This document shows, piece after piece, positions 1 through 12,204 of a DNA stretch of 64,000 bases. This stretch comes from Grammothele lineata (taxonomy: Eukaryota > Basidiomycota > Agaricomycetes > Polyporales > Polyporaceae): contig NDFF03000143.1 of assembly GCA_002150815.3 (NCBI GenBank), forward strand, positions 62,001-126,000. Direction: 5' to 3'. Numbering within the stretch: position 1 is the stretch's first letter; every line of letters starts with the position of its first letter. The notes beneath the pieces were generated by a model. The model had not been told where the DNA came from, searched no databases, and saw nothing but the letters and a program-made list of their open reading frames with translations. The position numbers and the translations under genes were made by a program.

Positions 1-1830
1 ATCGTCCGAGTCGACCGTGGGCGAGGAGGCGCCGATCACCCCAATGCGGCGGAAGTACTCGATGCTGTTGGGCCGGTACATGGCGTCCCAGGTGAAGAAC
101 ATCTTCGTCTCCGTGAGCTGCACGCACGTCACCTTCGCGAGCTGGCGGCGGTCGTGGTAGAAGGGCAGGGAGACGAAGGTGACGTAGGGGAAGGAGGCGG
201 CGGAGGCGAGCGAGGCGTGGGGGATGCCGTGGACGCGTTGGCGGCCGAAGAAGACGAGCTCTTCGTCGAGGAGGCCGTGCAGGAAGGGGTCGAGCGTTGC
301 TGTGTACATGCCGGAGGTCTAGAGGGGGATGAGAATGGAGGCGCACCGAGAGGTAGGGGAACGCGCACGGTAGCGACGCCAAGACGGCCGTGCTCGAATG
401 CCAGGTAGAGCGAGAAGTGCTCGTCGTCGCCGCCCGCACGGGGGATGATCTTCCCGTACTCGGTTGTTGCTGCCTTGAGAGACATCTCTCCGCGCACGAC
501 ACGCTGGAAGTCTCGAACGAAGATCAGCCGGCTGTCGCTGAGTTGGGCGGCGATGTCCTTTCCGTCACGGGAGACGTGGACTGAGTGATTTGTGAGAGAC
601 TCGCCGTGAAGTGTGCACTGACGAGACGTACCAGCAGAAAACTCAGCATACGAGGCCGTATATAAAGCCGTCGAGAGTGTTGGCTCTGTCGGTAGCGCGA
701 CAACCTCATCCCACCCAGCGAACTTTTGTCGGGCCCGTGCTCGGTCCAGCTGGACGGCGAGACGCACATCCGAGTAAACGAGCTGATAGGATGGGATCTG
801 GAGAACCAAAGCACCGTTTTGGCGGCTGAAGACGCGGAGGGCGGACGTAGAGCAGACGAAGACGTGTTGCGCACTCAGCTCCACGTAGTTGATGTCACCG
901 GCGGCCTCGACGCCTTGCACGTTGCTGATCTCTATTGTCATCATCCCCGTGAGCACGTCCCAGACATATGCCTTCCGTAACCCGCAGACGACTAGGTTGG
1001 GGTACACGAACCGGTACGCGCGCGCAAAGTCGGGGGTGTTGATCAGTGCCCAAGGCTTGAAATGTCCGCGTCTGTCGGGCGAGGGGTATTCGGCGGCTGC
1101 GGTCCTCCACGCCTGAAGCTGTTTCTCGTCGGGGCTGCACACAGCTGGTCCTTCAGTGTCACCCCACAGCGCTTCAAGCCGCCAAACCTCCTTAACCGCA
1201 CCGGGTCGATCAAAGACAAGGAATCCATTTTCGTACTCGCAATGGGCATGGCGGCGGGTGTGACTCTAAGGATCGCACATGCGCAATTTCAGTGACAATG
1301 GCCGATGAAGCAGAGAAGGCGGCTTACCCCAGGGAGTTTCCACAGGACGAGTCCTGAATCGAGGTCGAACACGGTCAAGCCTCCGAATTCGTGTGTAGTG
1401 ATCAGGATGCCGTGCTCTTCGTCAACCTTGAGTCGATGGATGTCGTACGTGGTGTCGGCATAAACCCGAACGGTCGGCTGTTGGCCGCACCCCAACCAAT
1501 TCTTCTGCAGCCGGAGGTACTGTCGACCTAATTGCCGATGTGAGCGGAGGAACGACGAGGCATTAACAAATACGCACAGTATTGGTACCAATCGGGTGCG
1601 TCTTGGAGGAATTCGAGGGGTCGAGCAGCCTTTGCGTCGGGTAGTAGCGTGTCAAGGGAATCGATGAAGTTGTGCAAAACGGCCGCATTGTGGTAGATGG
1701 AGGACTCGTTCTCGAGGAAGAAGAGGTTCCATCCGCGTGACGTTAGACGTAGGCTGCGTAGTGATTGTAGGGGGAGGAAAACCAGGACGCGAAGCAAGAG
1801 CTCTGTAGGAAGGGCCGCGAGAGCAGCCAT
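1..1830 (-). CDS. F-box protein with propeller-like C-terminal region (partial, runs off left edge)
   Basis: Likely substrate receptor of an SCF ubiquitin ligase. The protein starts at 1830 with a classic F-box (LPTELLLRVLVFLPLQSLRS, about residues 7-26), followed by a Trp-containing segment (DWYQYC) typical of basidiomycete F-box proteins. Exons on the minus strand are 1830-1578, 1527-1328, 1265-369 and 318 to the window edge, and all phases agree. The third exon carries alternating beta-type segments such as NGFLVFDRPG and AYVWDVLTGMM, suggesting a degenerate WD/propeller region, but no clean WD repeat is visible. The 3' end lies outside the window. The gene is divergent from the SWIB gene, with 1.3 kb between their starts. 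The substrate cannot be inferred. The F-box assignment is firm; the propeller call is inference. Confidence 0.85.
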
Positions 1831-3136
1831 AGTGGGGGCTGGGGTAGAAGATCAACAAGGGGGTTCAGACGCTCAAGCGGGCATGAAAAGGCGAGGAGGA
1901 ACAGGTTGTTATAGGACCAACGTAACTTTGATCCGCCCTTGCGCAAAGAGAGAGGAGAGCAAATGGGGAGGCTCCGAGAAGCGAAGAACGATGCCGGCAT
2001 AATGCGCGTCATCCGCATTGCAGGATCTTATGTCGGTGGAGGAAGAAGAATACAGGCGAGAAAAAGATGCAACGGTGGTGGTCACCGGAGCCGTGATTCG
2101 AGTTCCACGGACCAAAATCTGGGTTGCCGGGACTCGAAGCGCAGGATTTATTGCCCTGACTGCCGGTCGCGAGGTAGAAAACACCGGTCGGTGATCAGAC
2201 CATGCTACAAACAACCTGGTGTCCGTATGTCGACATGCCATGCAGTGCGCGCGAGCCGAGCGAGAGCAGCTCATCTGCTAGTAGAGTCGCGAATGATCTC
2301 TTAGTTGCCTCAATATAATGCTTCCAAACGCGCGAGCACAGACATAGTGAACAGATTCGCGTCCATCACGAGGTTATGACGAAGAAGAGACAAGGAGCTC
2401 GAAAGTAGTCCTGATTCGGACCCGAAGGTGCCTCGGTCGCGCACGCGACCAAGACTTGATGCGTGTCCGTCGATCGTTATTACCAGGCACGAGAAGGTCG
2501 CGCGCCGGCGGGAATACCGCCGTCAGACAGACCTCACGACATTCCCACCACCTGCCAGGACCGACGAGGCTCAAATATACGTGCGCGGGGGAGAGAAGCG
2601 CGGGCTTGTGGTTCGAGGCACGGAGAGCGGAGAGCGACCACATCTCGGGAAGCTGGGGATGGCGCCGAGAAGGAGATGGACTCACTGCGGGCGGCGGACG
2701 CTGGCAACGGCGGGTCAGAAGGGCTTAAACCTGGATCCACAGGGCATCGCCACCGAGCGAGAAGACGGTGTCGAGGACGCGGGCGGAGGCGGCGGGGTCG
2801 TCGTGGTCGCGGTCGAAGGAGCAGCAACCGACTGTATGCGCTCCGAGGACGGTGATTCCGGTCCTCCAACGGTCGTCGGCCCTCCAATCGTCCTCTCCTC
2901 GCCAGCCCCGGCCTCCCCGGCCCCGACCGCCGCCCCGCTCTCCGGAGCCCGGGGCCGCCCCGCCGTACCCCAATAGGAAAACGCGCACGTGATGCGGCGC
3001 TCTCCGCCCCTCAAACCTTTCTGTCGACGCCAGACACGTCCAGCCCGCCGTCGTCCTCGCTTCGCTCGTCGTCGCTGTCGCCGTCGCCACTGCGGTCCTT
3101 TCGCTTCTCCTCATCGTTGCACCCGGCTCCGCAGAC
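1831..3136. other. Intergenic, divergent promoter region (1.3 kb)
   Basis: Lies between the starts of the F-box gene (-) and the SWIB gene (+), so it should hold both promoters. The open frames on either strand here are Arg/Pro/Ser-rich, overlap one another and show no domain or convincing splice continuity. No tRNA or repeat was seen. Confidence 0.6.
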
Positions 3137-4025
3137 ATGGACACAGCAATCCAAGCCCTCGAGCCCAAGATTCGCCGGATCCTCTCCGCGCCCGGCATCG
3201 ACCTGGCCACAATCAGCGCAAAGCGCGTCCGCAAACAGCTCCTCGAGCTCGATCCCTCCCTCTCCGCGGAGTTCGTCAAGGAAAATAAGGACCCCATTGA
3301 TGAAGTCATTGCCCACGTGTACGAGGAGATCAGCGCCGCCGCCCAGCAGGAGGAGGACGATGACGAGGTCGGCACAAAGCGCAAGCGCGACGACGCGTCC
3401 GACGACGTCCCCGCCGCGGCGCCGAAGAAGGCGAAGAAGACGAAGAGCAAGCAGGAGGTTCAGGACGAGGAGCTCGCGCGTCAGCTTCAGAGCGAGTACA
3501 ACCGCAGCTCTCGCGGTTCGCGCGCCGCGTCGTCCAAGACCAACGGCGCCAAGAAGGGCAGCCGCAAGTCGAAGAAGAGCTCGGCGACCGTCGACTCGGG
3601 CGGAGAGGGTGAGAGCGGCGACGAGAAGCCTAAGAAGAAACGTGGTGGCGGAGGGTTCAAGAAGCAATATGCGCTCAGGTGCGTCGTGCCACGCTCATTA
3701 TCGCGAATGCGTGCTCTCAATGTACTCGTCTCAAAAGTGAACCTCTTGCTGCTCTCTTGAACGAGGAAAAGCTCGCGCGCACGCAAGTGGTCAAGCTTCT
3801 CTGGGACCACATCAAGGCGAACAACATGCAGAATCCCAGTAACAGGCGCGAAATCGTTTGTGACGACGCGTTCCGGGCCATTTTCAAGTGCGACCGCATC
3901 GACATGTTCAAGATGAACAAAGATCTCGGCCAGTGAGTGCTTGCCTTTCGATTTTCCCACTTTGCCTGACCTCCCAACGCGTGTCTAGGCATCTCTACGA
4001 GGCTCCGGTCGAGGCGGAGTCATGA
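3137..4025 (+). CDS. DEK-C / SWIB domain chromatin protein
   Basis: Predicted nuclear chromatin-associated protein of 257 residues. Exons are 3137-3678, 3738-3932 and 3989-4025, with introns of 59 and 56 nt; the coding length of 774 nt closes in frame. The N-terminus (about 1-60) resembles a DEK C-terminal-type helical domain (LEPKIRRILS, KRVRKQLLEL). A Lys/Arg- and acid-rich linker follows. The C-terminal domain (about 175-255) is SWIB/MDM2-like, with LNEEKLARTQVVKLLWDHIK and DDAFRAIFKCDRIDMFKMNK. This is the usual architecture of fungal SWIB proteins related to yeast Tri1/Uaf30, found in RNA polymerase I upstream activation factor or in chromatin complexes. Which of these complexes it serves cannot be told from sequence alone. 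It converges on the PTAR1-like gene. Confidence 0.88.
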
Positions 4026-4466
4026 CCTCACTCTGTACGCGTCACTTCGGAGCGAACGGAGCGCGTCTAGCGCATATCGTTCGTTTCTCCCCCCTTCCTC
4101 CCCCCCCTTCACCCTTTACACGCGATATACACTTCAAACATCCAGCATCAACCACGGCACCATCCATCACCTACACATCCACCATCTGCACTATACATCC
4201 CCCTTGTGTGATTTCTACGGGCGACCCTCCCTTTGGTCTGCTACAGTACATTTTCGAAGCTCTGGACGCCAAGGATGCACTTCCAGCCGCAGTAGAGCAT
4301 CCTACCACGTCCTACGCTCCCTGTTCATAATTCCTGCACCGCGACCGCGTGCGTGTATACTACACATGTCCCTAACTACCAGCAACCGTGACGTACTGTA
4401 CATACAGTCTTCCGCCAAAACGAACGCCGAATCCCGAGGGCGACTTCCAAACGTGTGCGTACAGTA
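4026..4466. other. Intergenic, convergent 3' flanks
   Basis: 441 bp between two converging genes. It begins with a pyrimidine-rich stretch just after the SWIB stop and otherwise looks like 3' UTR sequence. No gene, RNA or repeat was identified. Confidence 0.6.
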
Positions 4467-5892
4467 CTAGGCTGGCTCGGGGGCCGCACGTAACAGTGCG
4501 AGAAGCTCCGCAGCTGAGGACGCCCGAACCTCGCGCTCGGCCACCGCAGCCACTCGGCGGACGACAGCGCCGTCCACGGCGACTTTCTTCTCCTGTGGTT
4601 TTGCTGTCAGTTCGAAACTCGATACAAAGCGTCTCAGGAGAGCTCGAACGTGCGTGCTCACCTCTCTGAACGCCCAAGCGAGGAAGCGCACCGCACACGC
4701 CCAGCCGGCCCCCGTCTCGGACCCCGAGTTCTCTCCGGATTCCGAGAGGATGTTTTCTGCCAGCGCACGCGCCTCTGCTAGCGATCCTCCCCAAAACATA
4801 GGCCTCTCGAGCATCAGCGCGCCGCGCATGTAGAGCCACAGTGATTCGTGCGTCGGGTATGCGCGCACGAGGGCGAGCGCGTGCGATGCGGGTGCCTCCT
4901 CCTCTTTAATCATCCTCGCTCTGGCTTTATCCAGAACGGTCTGGGAGGACCCACGCAGAAGCGCTGCTTCGAGCTGGCAGAGGTACTGCACGGCGGAGTA
5001 GTCACCGACGTGTCGCTCGACCCACGTCCGTGCGGCGGTACGTTCTTCTGCGAGCACCTGTGCGAACTCCGCTGACCAGTTGGAATCCGAGTCGGAGTTG
5101 GCGTTGGCGTTGGGGGACGCTTCTCTTGAGGGGGAACGAGAGATCGCGGCAAGGAGCGCAGAGAGGCATATAGAGCGGTGTGCCCAGGCGTGGTAGTTGC
5201 GCGGGTAAAGTTCGCATGCGTGGGCGGTCGCTGCGAACTCGTCCCGAAACGCGGAGGGAGGGAGGGGGTTGTCGGAGAGGACGTCGGCGGCGTTTGTGGC
5301 CCGGATGCGGCTGTTATCGTCGAGGGGGGCGGGGGACGAAGGGGAGGGTGGGTATATGCGTCGGAGGAGCCAGCGGCGGTGGTGCCAGAGTGCAGACTGC
5401 TTTGAGCCCTCGCGAAGGGTGAGGAGCGCGTTTGTGAACTGGAGCTCGTGTGTGGGGGAGAGGCAGGAGTGGTGGATGATGAGGCGCTTCCGGGCGTTCA
5501 GGGCGGTCTGGTGGGCGGGGTTGACCAGGAGGAGGACGGCGGTGGACCAAAGGAGCTCTTGTGTATCGTCGTCGACGAGAGCTGGCGCGGCATTGGAGCG
5601 GGCGATTGGGCAGATGCGACGGAAGCGTATCACGGCTTCCAGATAGGCCTTATATGCTATCTTCTGAGGTACGCCGAGGTTCCTGTCGATGAAGAGAAAC
5701 GGGGCGTGCTCGGAGGGCGCGTCTGCGAGCCATGTAAAGGCGTACCCCGGCAGTATCTCAATAGAGATCCTAGCATAAAGAGCTCGGGTCAATGCGTACT
5801 TCATGGGAATCAGCTTCACGTGGGGTACGTACTCACGGAGGCGTGTTCAGTAGCTGTCCGAGTTTCGGGCTGAGACTCACATCTACACTCAT
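4467..5892 (-). CDS. Protein prenyltransferase alpha-subunit repeat protein (PTAR1-like)
   Basis: 452-residue helical-repeat protein. A short first exon (5892-5837, MSVDVSLSPKLGQLLNTPP) joins across a 67-nt intron to the main exon (5769-4467); the join restores frame and removes the ATG at 5819, which lies inside the intron. Repeats of the prenyltransferase alpha-subunit type are visible: ALNARKRLI, QSALWHHRRWLLRRIY, ELYPRNYHAWAHRSICLSAL and HVGDYSAVQYLCQLE. The spacing and tryptophans match PTAR1-type proteins better than the alpha subunits of farnesyl- or geranylgeranyltransferase. In animals PTAR1 is a subunit of the GGTase III that prenylates Ykt6; whether this fungal protein does so is inference. 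It sits 149 bp downstream of SEL1 on the same strand. Confidence 0.85.
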
Positions 5893-6041
5893 CGTGGTCC
5901 TTGATCAAAAGTAGTGACGTCAATTTGCCGCCCGCTGCGACTAGGGCGTCTACGGAAAAGAAAGTCGGTCGGCCGCAACATGGAGGAGCAATAGATTCCT
6001 ATGCGGACATCCTAGTATGTGATACACAACAGCCGTTCTCC

Positions 6042-9000
6042 CTACCGCAGAATAGCCCAATCATCCCGTGCAGGGTCACCCAAGGGCGGGAACACTCCGT
6101 TTTGCTGCTGCTGTCCCTGCTGCTCCGCACCTCCCTGCTGCCGCCTCCTCTCTTCTTCCTCTCTCCTAAACCTCTCCATCCAGCGCCCGCGCACATACAG
6201 CAGCACCGACACCATCAAACACAACACCACAAGTAGCATCGTCTCCGCGAACTCGTCCACGTCCTCCTCGCCCTCACGGTCGCGATCACGGTCGCGGTAT
6301 CGCTGGCCGCGCAGCGCGCCCTCAAAGTAGTCCTCGGGCCCAAAGTCCCCGTCCCGCTCGCGGTCGCGCTCCGCGTCCGCCTGCCGCCGCTCGCGCGCCC
6401 ACCGCACCGGATCCTCCTCCTCCTCGGGCCCGCGCGGCTCCGCGTGCTGCCCGCGCTTGCGCCGGTTGAACTCGTCACGGGCTTTGCCCATGTACCAGGG
6501 CCCTTCGTCGTACTCGTCGCTGTCCCCGTCGAGCGAGGGCTGGCTTGAACCGTCGTCTGGCGCGCCTTCGATCTCCGGGCTGTCGTAGTATGACCGAGCT
6601 ATAGGCGAGGTTAGCATTGGAAGGCCGATATGGTAGTGCAAGAGAGACGTACAGTCTTCCTGATCACCGTCCCAGATGGTCAATCCATTCTTACCACCCA
6701 TAAGCGTATGCCAAATGCTACGCGCGTGTAGCTTGATGAGCGACAGCAGAACAGGGAGGTACGACTCCGTGTTCGTGTCGTACGCGAGGTCGTAGTGCCG
6801 TTTCGCCAGGTGGAAGTCCTGTCCACGACCCTCGTTAACCCCATGCCACCGATCGACCATACATAGGCCGGCCTACCTGAGGAACCCCGATGCCGTTCTC
6901 GTACATCCAGCCGAGATTCCACATAGCCAGAGCACTGAGCTGAGTATCCGCGGCGGACTGATAGTACCCAGCCGCCTTCTCCCACCGCACTGACTCCGGC
7001 TCGTCAGGGACCCCGAGGCCGTGGTAGTAGTAGTCGCCGACTTTGACCAAGGCATCCACATTCCTCTGAGCGGCGGAGCGAATCCATTGCGTCAGCGCGA
7101 GGCGGGCGGTATCGTTGGAAGGCGAGTATGGCGCGAAACGGGTAAAGCGCAAGATGCTCTTGTCTAGACAAACCTAGTCAACGGCGTATCGGTATTGACT
7201 AGGAGAGCAACAAACCTTGGTCGAGGACGAAAGCCAGATTGTTCTGTGCAACCTCCAAGCCACGCTCAGCCGCGATCCACCATCTAAGCATCGCCATCTC
7301 GTTGCCGCGCTCGGTGCCGAGACTCCACGAGTAGTCAGCGTCTTGGAGCAAACCTTCCTCCCAGGAGCCGCGCTCCGCCACAAGTTTGAAGAACGAGACG
7401 GCAACGGCGCAGGAGCTCGCCGCGATGTCGGGCGACAGGGTTCGACTCCGCGCCATCCTGGCTTGCATGTCGGCGAGGTAGTAGTACGCCTCGAAGGGGG
7501 AGCCGAGGCGAAGGGCGTTCTCGAAATGGGCCGTGGCGAGCTTCACATCGCCACGTTCTAACATGGTCGGTTAATAGACATCGAGGCGCCACGCGGTATG
7601 TGAGCTTACCGTAGTGGACCTTGGCTATGTTGATATGCGCCTCTGCGAGCTCTTGCGCGGCCGCTGCAGCGAAGTGAGCAAGCGCCTTCTTCATGTCTTT
7701 CTTCCCGTCAACCAGGCCATCACGCCAGATAATACCCAAGCCGTTGTGCGATTCCTTCTCGCCGTGGTCGGCGCCGCGCTCGAACCACATCTTGGCAAGT
7801 GCCGGGTCTTGTTTGACGCCCTCCCCGCGCAAGTACATCCGTCCGAGGTATCCTGCAGAGAGCGCTGCGTAGCCGGTGTGCATGGGACTGTCTTCTTTGG
7901 CGGCCATGCGTTCTGGACGACGAGGGTCTGAAGGGTCGCGCGGCCAAACTTGACGGGCGACCCGCATGAAGTAGTAACGTGCGCGATGGAAGTCGCGCGC
8001 GATCGCACTTGCACCGTCACCTCCTGACGCAATGCCCCCAGGAGCTGAGTATATGCTGCCTTGGTAGAAGATCTTGCCGAGGCGGTAGGCGAAGTCCACT
8101 TCACCGCGGTCGGCATTGAACTGTAACTCGTTAGAATGGTTCGCAGCACACGGTAGGTGTCACGTACAAGGTAGTATTCCATGAGATCCTCCCACGTCTC
8201 CCCTGCTGCACGTGAATGCGCCGTCTTGATCACTGCACGGCCAGCATTTGGACCTGTTGAGGCGACGCTTGCGCCGGGACCGTACACTCCACCGACGAGA
8301 TCGGACAAACGAGGAGGTAGGAGTGGAAGTGTCCGGCCGCCCGGAGGACCTGAGAGGAACTTCGCCATGGCTGTATGCGCTGTGAGGATACGAATGCGTT
8401 GGGAAATGGCATGCAAACGCACCTTGCTCAGCCGCTTCCTCGTACCACTCCAATGCCGCCATACAGTTCTCGCCTACGCCAATCCCTGTCCAATAACGGT
8501 ACCCCATTGCCATTTGAGCGCCTTTGTGACCTCCGTGCCCGGCGAACGTGAGATATAGTTGTGCCTTTGCCTGGTCTATCGGGACAATACTGTGATATCC
8601 GGTGGCATGAAAGAAACTGAGGAGAGCTTGTGAGGAGGCATTGCCGGTCACGTCCGCATGGGTTTGGAACGCCTCATAGGCGGTAAATGGGTTGGACGGA
8701 AAGTAGGAGTTTGGAGGGAACTGGAGAAGTATGTCAGCGCGACCGACATTCACAACGAAGTTGGATATGTGATGTTCTATGTGGCAGGTAAGAAGGTCGT
8801 GAAGAGTATGAACGCACCAAAGAGACCTGCCCTAAGGTAAAGAGCGCATCCGTGTGACCAAGTTCTGCCGCATGGTGGAGCAGGTCAATGACCTTGACCG
8901 CGCGTGTCTTGTGTTCCTCGTCCTTTCTCCTCCCGTTGACGAATTCACGACCAAAGTAGTCGGAGACGAACGTCGGTACCCAAGAATGGTTGCGCAGCTT

Positions 9001-9411
9001 GACAAGAATGCGAAGAGCACTAGCAATAGGGCCTTGGCCCTGCATGCTAGGCAACAGGGATGAGATAGGGAAGCCCGAAGCATGGTGGGAGGGCTCTTCA
9101 GATTGCATGGGAGGGAGGGCGGTCAGGGTGGCAAGTGTGGACATGGCCTGCTTGTACGCCCTAGATGCTGCATCATTAGAATTAGGACGATGTCACGCGT
9201 ACAGCAGAACAGAACGCACCTTCCGCGGTTGGGTCGATGGCCTCTACGGCCTCAGTGGGTTTAGCGGACGCGTCCTGGCAAAGACGTCATGTCCTGCAAC
9301 GAGCAGTGCCAACTCTCGGGTGCTCACATTTGCTTTAGCAACAGCAGCGAGGGCGACGACGCAAAAAGCTGCTAGACTCGCTTTTCGTATCCTCCTCTTC
9401 GACGACGGCAT
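6042..9411 (-). CDS. SEL1/Hrd3-like ER membrane protein, adaptor of the HRD1 ERAD ligase
   Basis: 950-residue protein in ten exons (9411-9328, 9274-9220, 9167-8818, 8720-8423, 8370-8168, 8120-7610, 7557-7216, 7163-6877, 6818-6653, 6598-6042), all phases consistent. It begins with a basic, hydrophobic signal peptide (KASLAAFCVVALAAVAKA). Sel1-type TPR-like repeats run through most of the length, for example AALSAGYLGRMYLRGEGVKQ, GADHGEKESHNGLGIIWRDG and ALAMWNLGWMYENGIGVPQ. A C-terminal transmembrane helix (MLLVVLCLMVSVLLYVRGRW) is followed by a short Arg/Glu/Gln-rich cytosolic tail, after a charged RDRDRDRE stretch. This order (signal, lumenal repeats, C-terminal anchor) is that of yeast Hrd3 and animal SEL1L, which recruit misfolded glycoproteins to the Hrd1 ubiquitin ligase. 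Identification is strong from architecture and repeats. Confidence 0.93.
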
Positions 9412-9885
9412 CCTGGCGGAAGACGGGCAGAGACAAGGGAAAGCAAAGAGAGAGGAACAGCGAGGGACGTGGACGCCGGGCGCGGAGGACACGTTCAGCC
9501 ACGTCGGCTAACCCCACGTGTCCGAACCGGACACCTAACCCTGCGCTAGGGCTTGGTCAGTAATTATCTCTGTCATCTTGTTACTGGCATTACGTCAATT
9601 GTTGACGGAGCGCATTAGCCGGCCACTTACCCGGCAACCTGATGTCTTTCAAAGGCCTCGGCGCTGAATCCAGTGTCGCTCTCGACTTGCCTCTCTTTCG
9701 CCTCGCTGTGTTCCCCCTCACGACCTCCTTCCCGCTGCGCCTCGTTCTCGGAAATCATCTCTCATCTCGATAACAACACACGCCGCGAGGAAACCATTCA
9801 TAAGAACCGCTACAGGAAGGCTCGTGCTTCCGTACATCTGACCCTAACGCTCTCTCCTTCAAAAGTCTAAGCTCGATCCCAGCGT
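9412..9885. other. Intergenic, divergent promoter region
   Basis: 474 bp between the divergent SEL1 and ankyrin-like genes. The side next to the plus-strand gene is rich in pyrimidines (about 9660-9760), as expected of a fungal promoter or 5' UTR. No other feature is visible. Confidence 0.6.
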
Positions 9886-11175
9886 ATGGCTGTAAGCAGC
9901 TTTTCCGTCCGCTCGCTGCTGAGAATACTGACGATGTACCAGAACTATGATCACCCGACAGAACAAGAACAAGTCTACGAGGCGTACTGCCGCCTTACCC
10001 GAGACCAGCTCCTCCTCTTCCTCAAGGTCCGCTCCCTACCCACGACCGGCACCGACAGCGAACTAGCTTCGCGCCTCGCCCAATTCGACATTCATACCTA
10101 CCACTTCTCTCACAAACTCTCTGCCGATGGTCACGCGGACGACGCCCCCTCCCCTGCAAAACCGCGTACACGGCAATTGCTTGCACCTGACCTTCCCGTC
10201 GAGATTCTTGCGGACATTATGGACCAAGTTGGCGACTGGGAACTCGCGAAGGCCGTAGGCGTCCCCCCCTCCCTCCCCCAACCTGTGAACTGGGCACGCG
10301 CGAACATCGTCGACCATGCCATCCTTTCGGGATATATCCCTCTCATCCGCTCTGCCGACCCTACCACCCACCGCCCCACGCGCGTCAGCGCCGTCCTCGC
10401 CGTACGCTTCAGCTATGTCAACGTCCTGGAGTACTTCTTCAACCACCACCGCGCCCTCTTCCTCTCCATGTTCAAAGACGACCTCCTCCCCATCACCGCC
10501 TCTCTCTACGGTCGCACTGCTGTCCTCTCATGGTGGAAACACACACACGACTGCTTCCCGGACGTCGTACCACTTCCTAAAACCTCCTCAGTTGCGGAGG
10601 CTATCGACGGTGCGTCCCGCAGCGGCGAGGTCGCCTCCCTTGAGTGGTGGCTCCATTCAGGCATCCCACTCGAGTACACCGAGGCCGCCCTCGAGAGCGC
10701 GTCGTCCAAGAACCGTATTGCCGTTCTCGACTGGTGGAAAGACAAGAGCGCTAGCCCGCGCTGGCGCCTCCCGCTCAAGATCGGCCGCGTCATGGACATG
10801 GCGAGCACCGCTGGGCACGTCGACGCGCTCGAGTGGTGGGCGGGATCGCAGCTTGAGCCGAAGTACGACCGCCAGGCGCTCTATCACGCGAGCTGCCATG
10901 GGAAGGTCGAGGTGCTGCAGTGGTGGTTGGGGAGCGGGCTGCAGATGATCTTCGACCAGGATGTGCTCACGGGGGCGTCCAGGCATAACCGGCCGGAGGT
11001 GCTCGAGTGGTGGGACAAGAGTGGGCTGCCCGTTCAGTATCGGATGTGCGACATTGAGGAGGCGTTGGAGGATGCGATTGGAGGAGGGGAGAGGGCACGC
11101 GAGTGGTGGCGGAAGAAGGGCGTCGATTTCAATGCTAATGACAAGGAGTGGTCGAAGCTCCAGAATCTGAACTGA
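9886..11175 (+). CDS. SAP / F-box-like protein with 29-residue ankyrin-like WW repeats
   Basis: Single-exon protein of 429 residues. Near residues 36-66 a helix-turn-helix pattern (RDQLLLFLKVRSLPTTGTDS) resembles a SAP motif. About residue 104 an F-box-like stretch begins (LPVEILADIMDQVGDWELA). The C-terminal half consists of repeats that each carry a Trp-Trp pair after Leu-Glu: VLSWW, SLEWW, VLDWW, ALEWW, VLQWW, VLEWW and REWW. Three of the clear repeat units are 29 residues long and one is 34. The helix-turn-helix feel (ALYHASCHGKVEVLQWW) is that of ankyrin repeats, although canonical ones are 33 residues. The role is unknown; a substrate receptor with a repeat scaffold is plausible. The start could instead be the internal Met at codon 17. 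Single-copy families of this type are common in Agaricomycetes. Confidence 0.8.
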   Translation: MAVSSFSVRSLLRILTMYQNYDHPTEQEQVYEAYCRLTRDQLLLFLKVRSLPTTGTDSELASRLAQFDIHTYHFSHKLSADGHADDAPSPAKPRTRQLLAPDLPVEILADIMDQVGDWELAKAVGVPPSLPQPVNWARANIVDHAILSGYIPLIRSADPTTHRPTRVSAVLAVRFSYVNVLEYFFNHHRALFLSMFKDDLLPITASLYGRTAVLSWWKHTHDCFPDVVPLPKTSSVAEAIDGASRSGEVASLEWWLHSGIPLEYTEAALESASSKNRIAVLDWWKDKSASPRWRLPLKIGRVMDMASTAGHVDALEWWAGSQLEPKYDRQALYHASCHGKVEVLQWWLGSGLQMIFDQDVLTGASRHNRPEVLEWWDKSGLPVQYRMCDIEEALEDAIGGGERAREWWRKKGVDFNANDKEWSKLQNLN

Positions 11176-12204
11176 TGTGGTCGTGCGTTCGCCAGTCTAC
11201 ATTCATTCGTGCCGTTGTTCACATGTTCTCCAGTTCTTTCTTCTCTTCGCAAGATGTTCCCCTCTACCCGCATTTGTCTTGTATCATCGCATCGTCTTCG
11301 CAATCTGCTTTTTGCATACCATGTATCTCGAACCTTTCTCTAGCGCATCTGTCTTGTACTATGACCGTGCCCATCGATGTATGTTAAGCTTCTTGATCAC
11401 AGGAGTGAAGGACGAGATTTGGCTTGGCCCATCATGGCACTCGAGCGCTCCATGTAGAGCGCTTTTAACAGCAATCCAGGGTGCTCAACGTATCGAAAAC
11501 CTGACAAAACCCACCCAGCGAGCGAGGCACACTAACTGAGCCAAGAACGAAACAGTTACATCGCAGCGCGACGGATGATGCACGATGACGCGCCGCCGTC
11601 GTGCTCTCAAAGTGATCAGTAATGTACACGTCCCTGCCGTGCAGGGACACGGGCCCTTCCCACCGCGGCGGGCAGGGGGTCCCGTCGAACTATGCGAAAC
11701 GGGCCATATCTAAGCTAAGCGGAGCCGTGCGTGGGTGTACAGTGGGCGGCAAGCCGGGCGAATAAGATACGTGTGGGTGCGTGGGTGGGGCGGGCTCGTG
11801 GGTGTGGGAGAGCGTGCGCCGCGCGCCGTGGGACTCGGGAGGCGTGCGCGTTGGGCGCAGCGGCGGGCGGCGGGGCGTCGTGGCGCGTAACGTGCGGGCG
11901 GGTCGTACGCAGAGCATGTGCATGTGCATTCGAGTGTAGGTAGTGTGCGGCGTGCGTGCGTGGGGTGCATGGTGGTGTGTGCGTATGTATGTATGCTGGG
12001 GGAGTGGCGGAGGGTATTGAGGAGTGGTGGGGGGAGCCGCGGAGGACGAGCGCGGGCGGCGCGAGGGAGAGTCCGTCGCACAGAGCGAGCTGCTCGTACG
12101 ACGCGGCTGCCACGCCGTCTGGCGCGTCGGCCTCCGGGGTGGGAGCGGCGGGTGCGGTGCGGCGGGCATGCGAATCGGAGACGCGGGCGGACCGGCGCGA
12201 GCGC
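11176..12204. other. Intergenic, convergent; short hairpin and simple repeat
   Basis: About 1 kb between convergent genes. At 11630-11648 lies a perfect 8-bp stem with a 3-nt loop (GTCCCTGC-CGT-GCAGGGAC). From about 11880 to 12010 the sequence is rich in TGTG/CGTG with a short (GTAT)n run near 11983. The overlapping long Pro/Thr/Arg frames on the minus strand are composition artefacts. Confidence 0.5.

Noticed and set aside
2725..3667. Long minus-strand frames antisense to the SWIB gene
   Set aside because: Their Ala/Leu/Arg-rich translation mirrors the Lys/Asp/Glu codons of the SWIB gene. The plus-strand frame has real domains.
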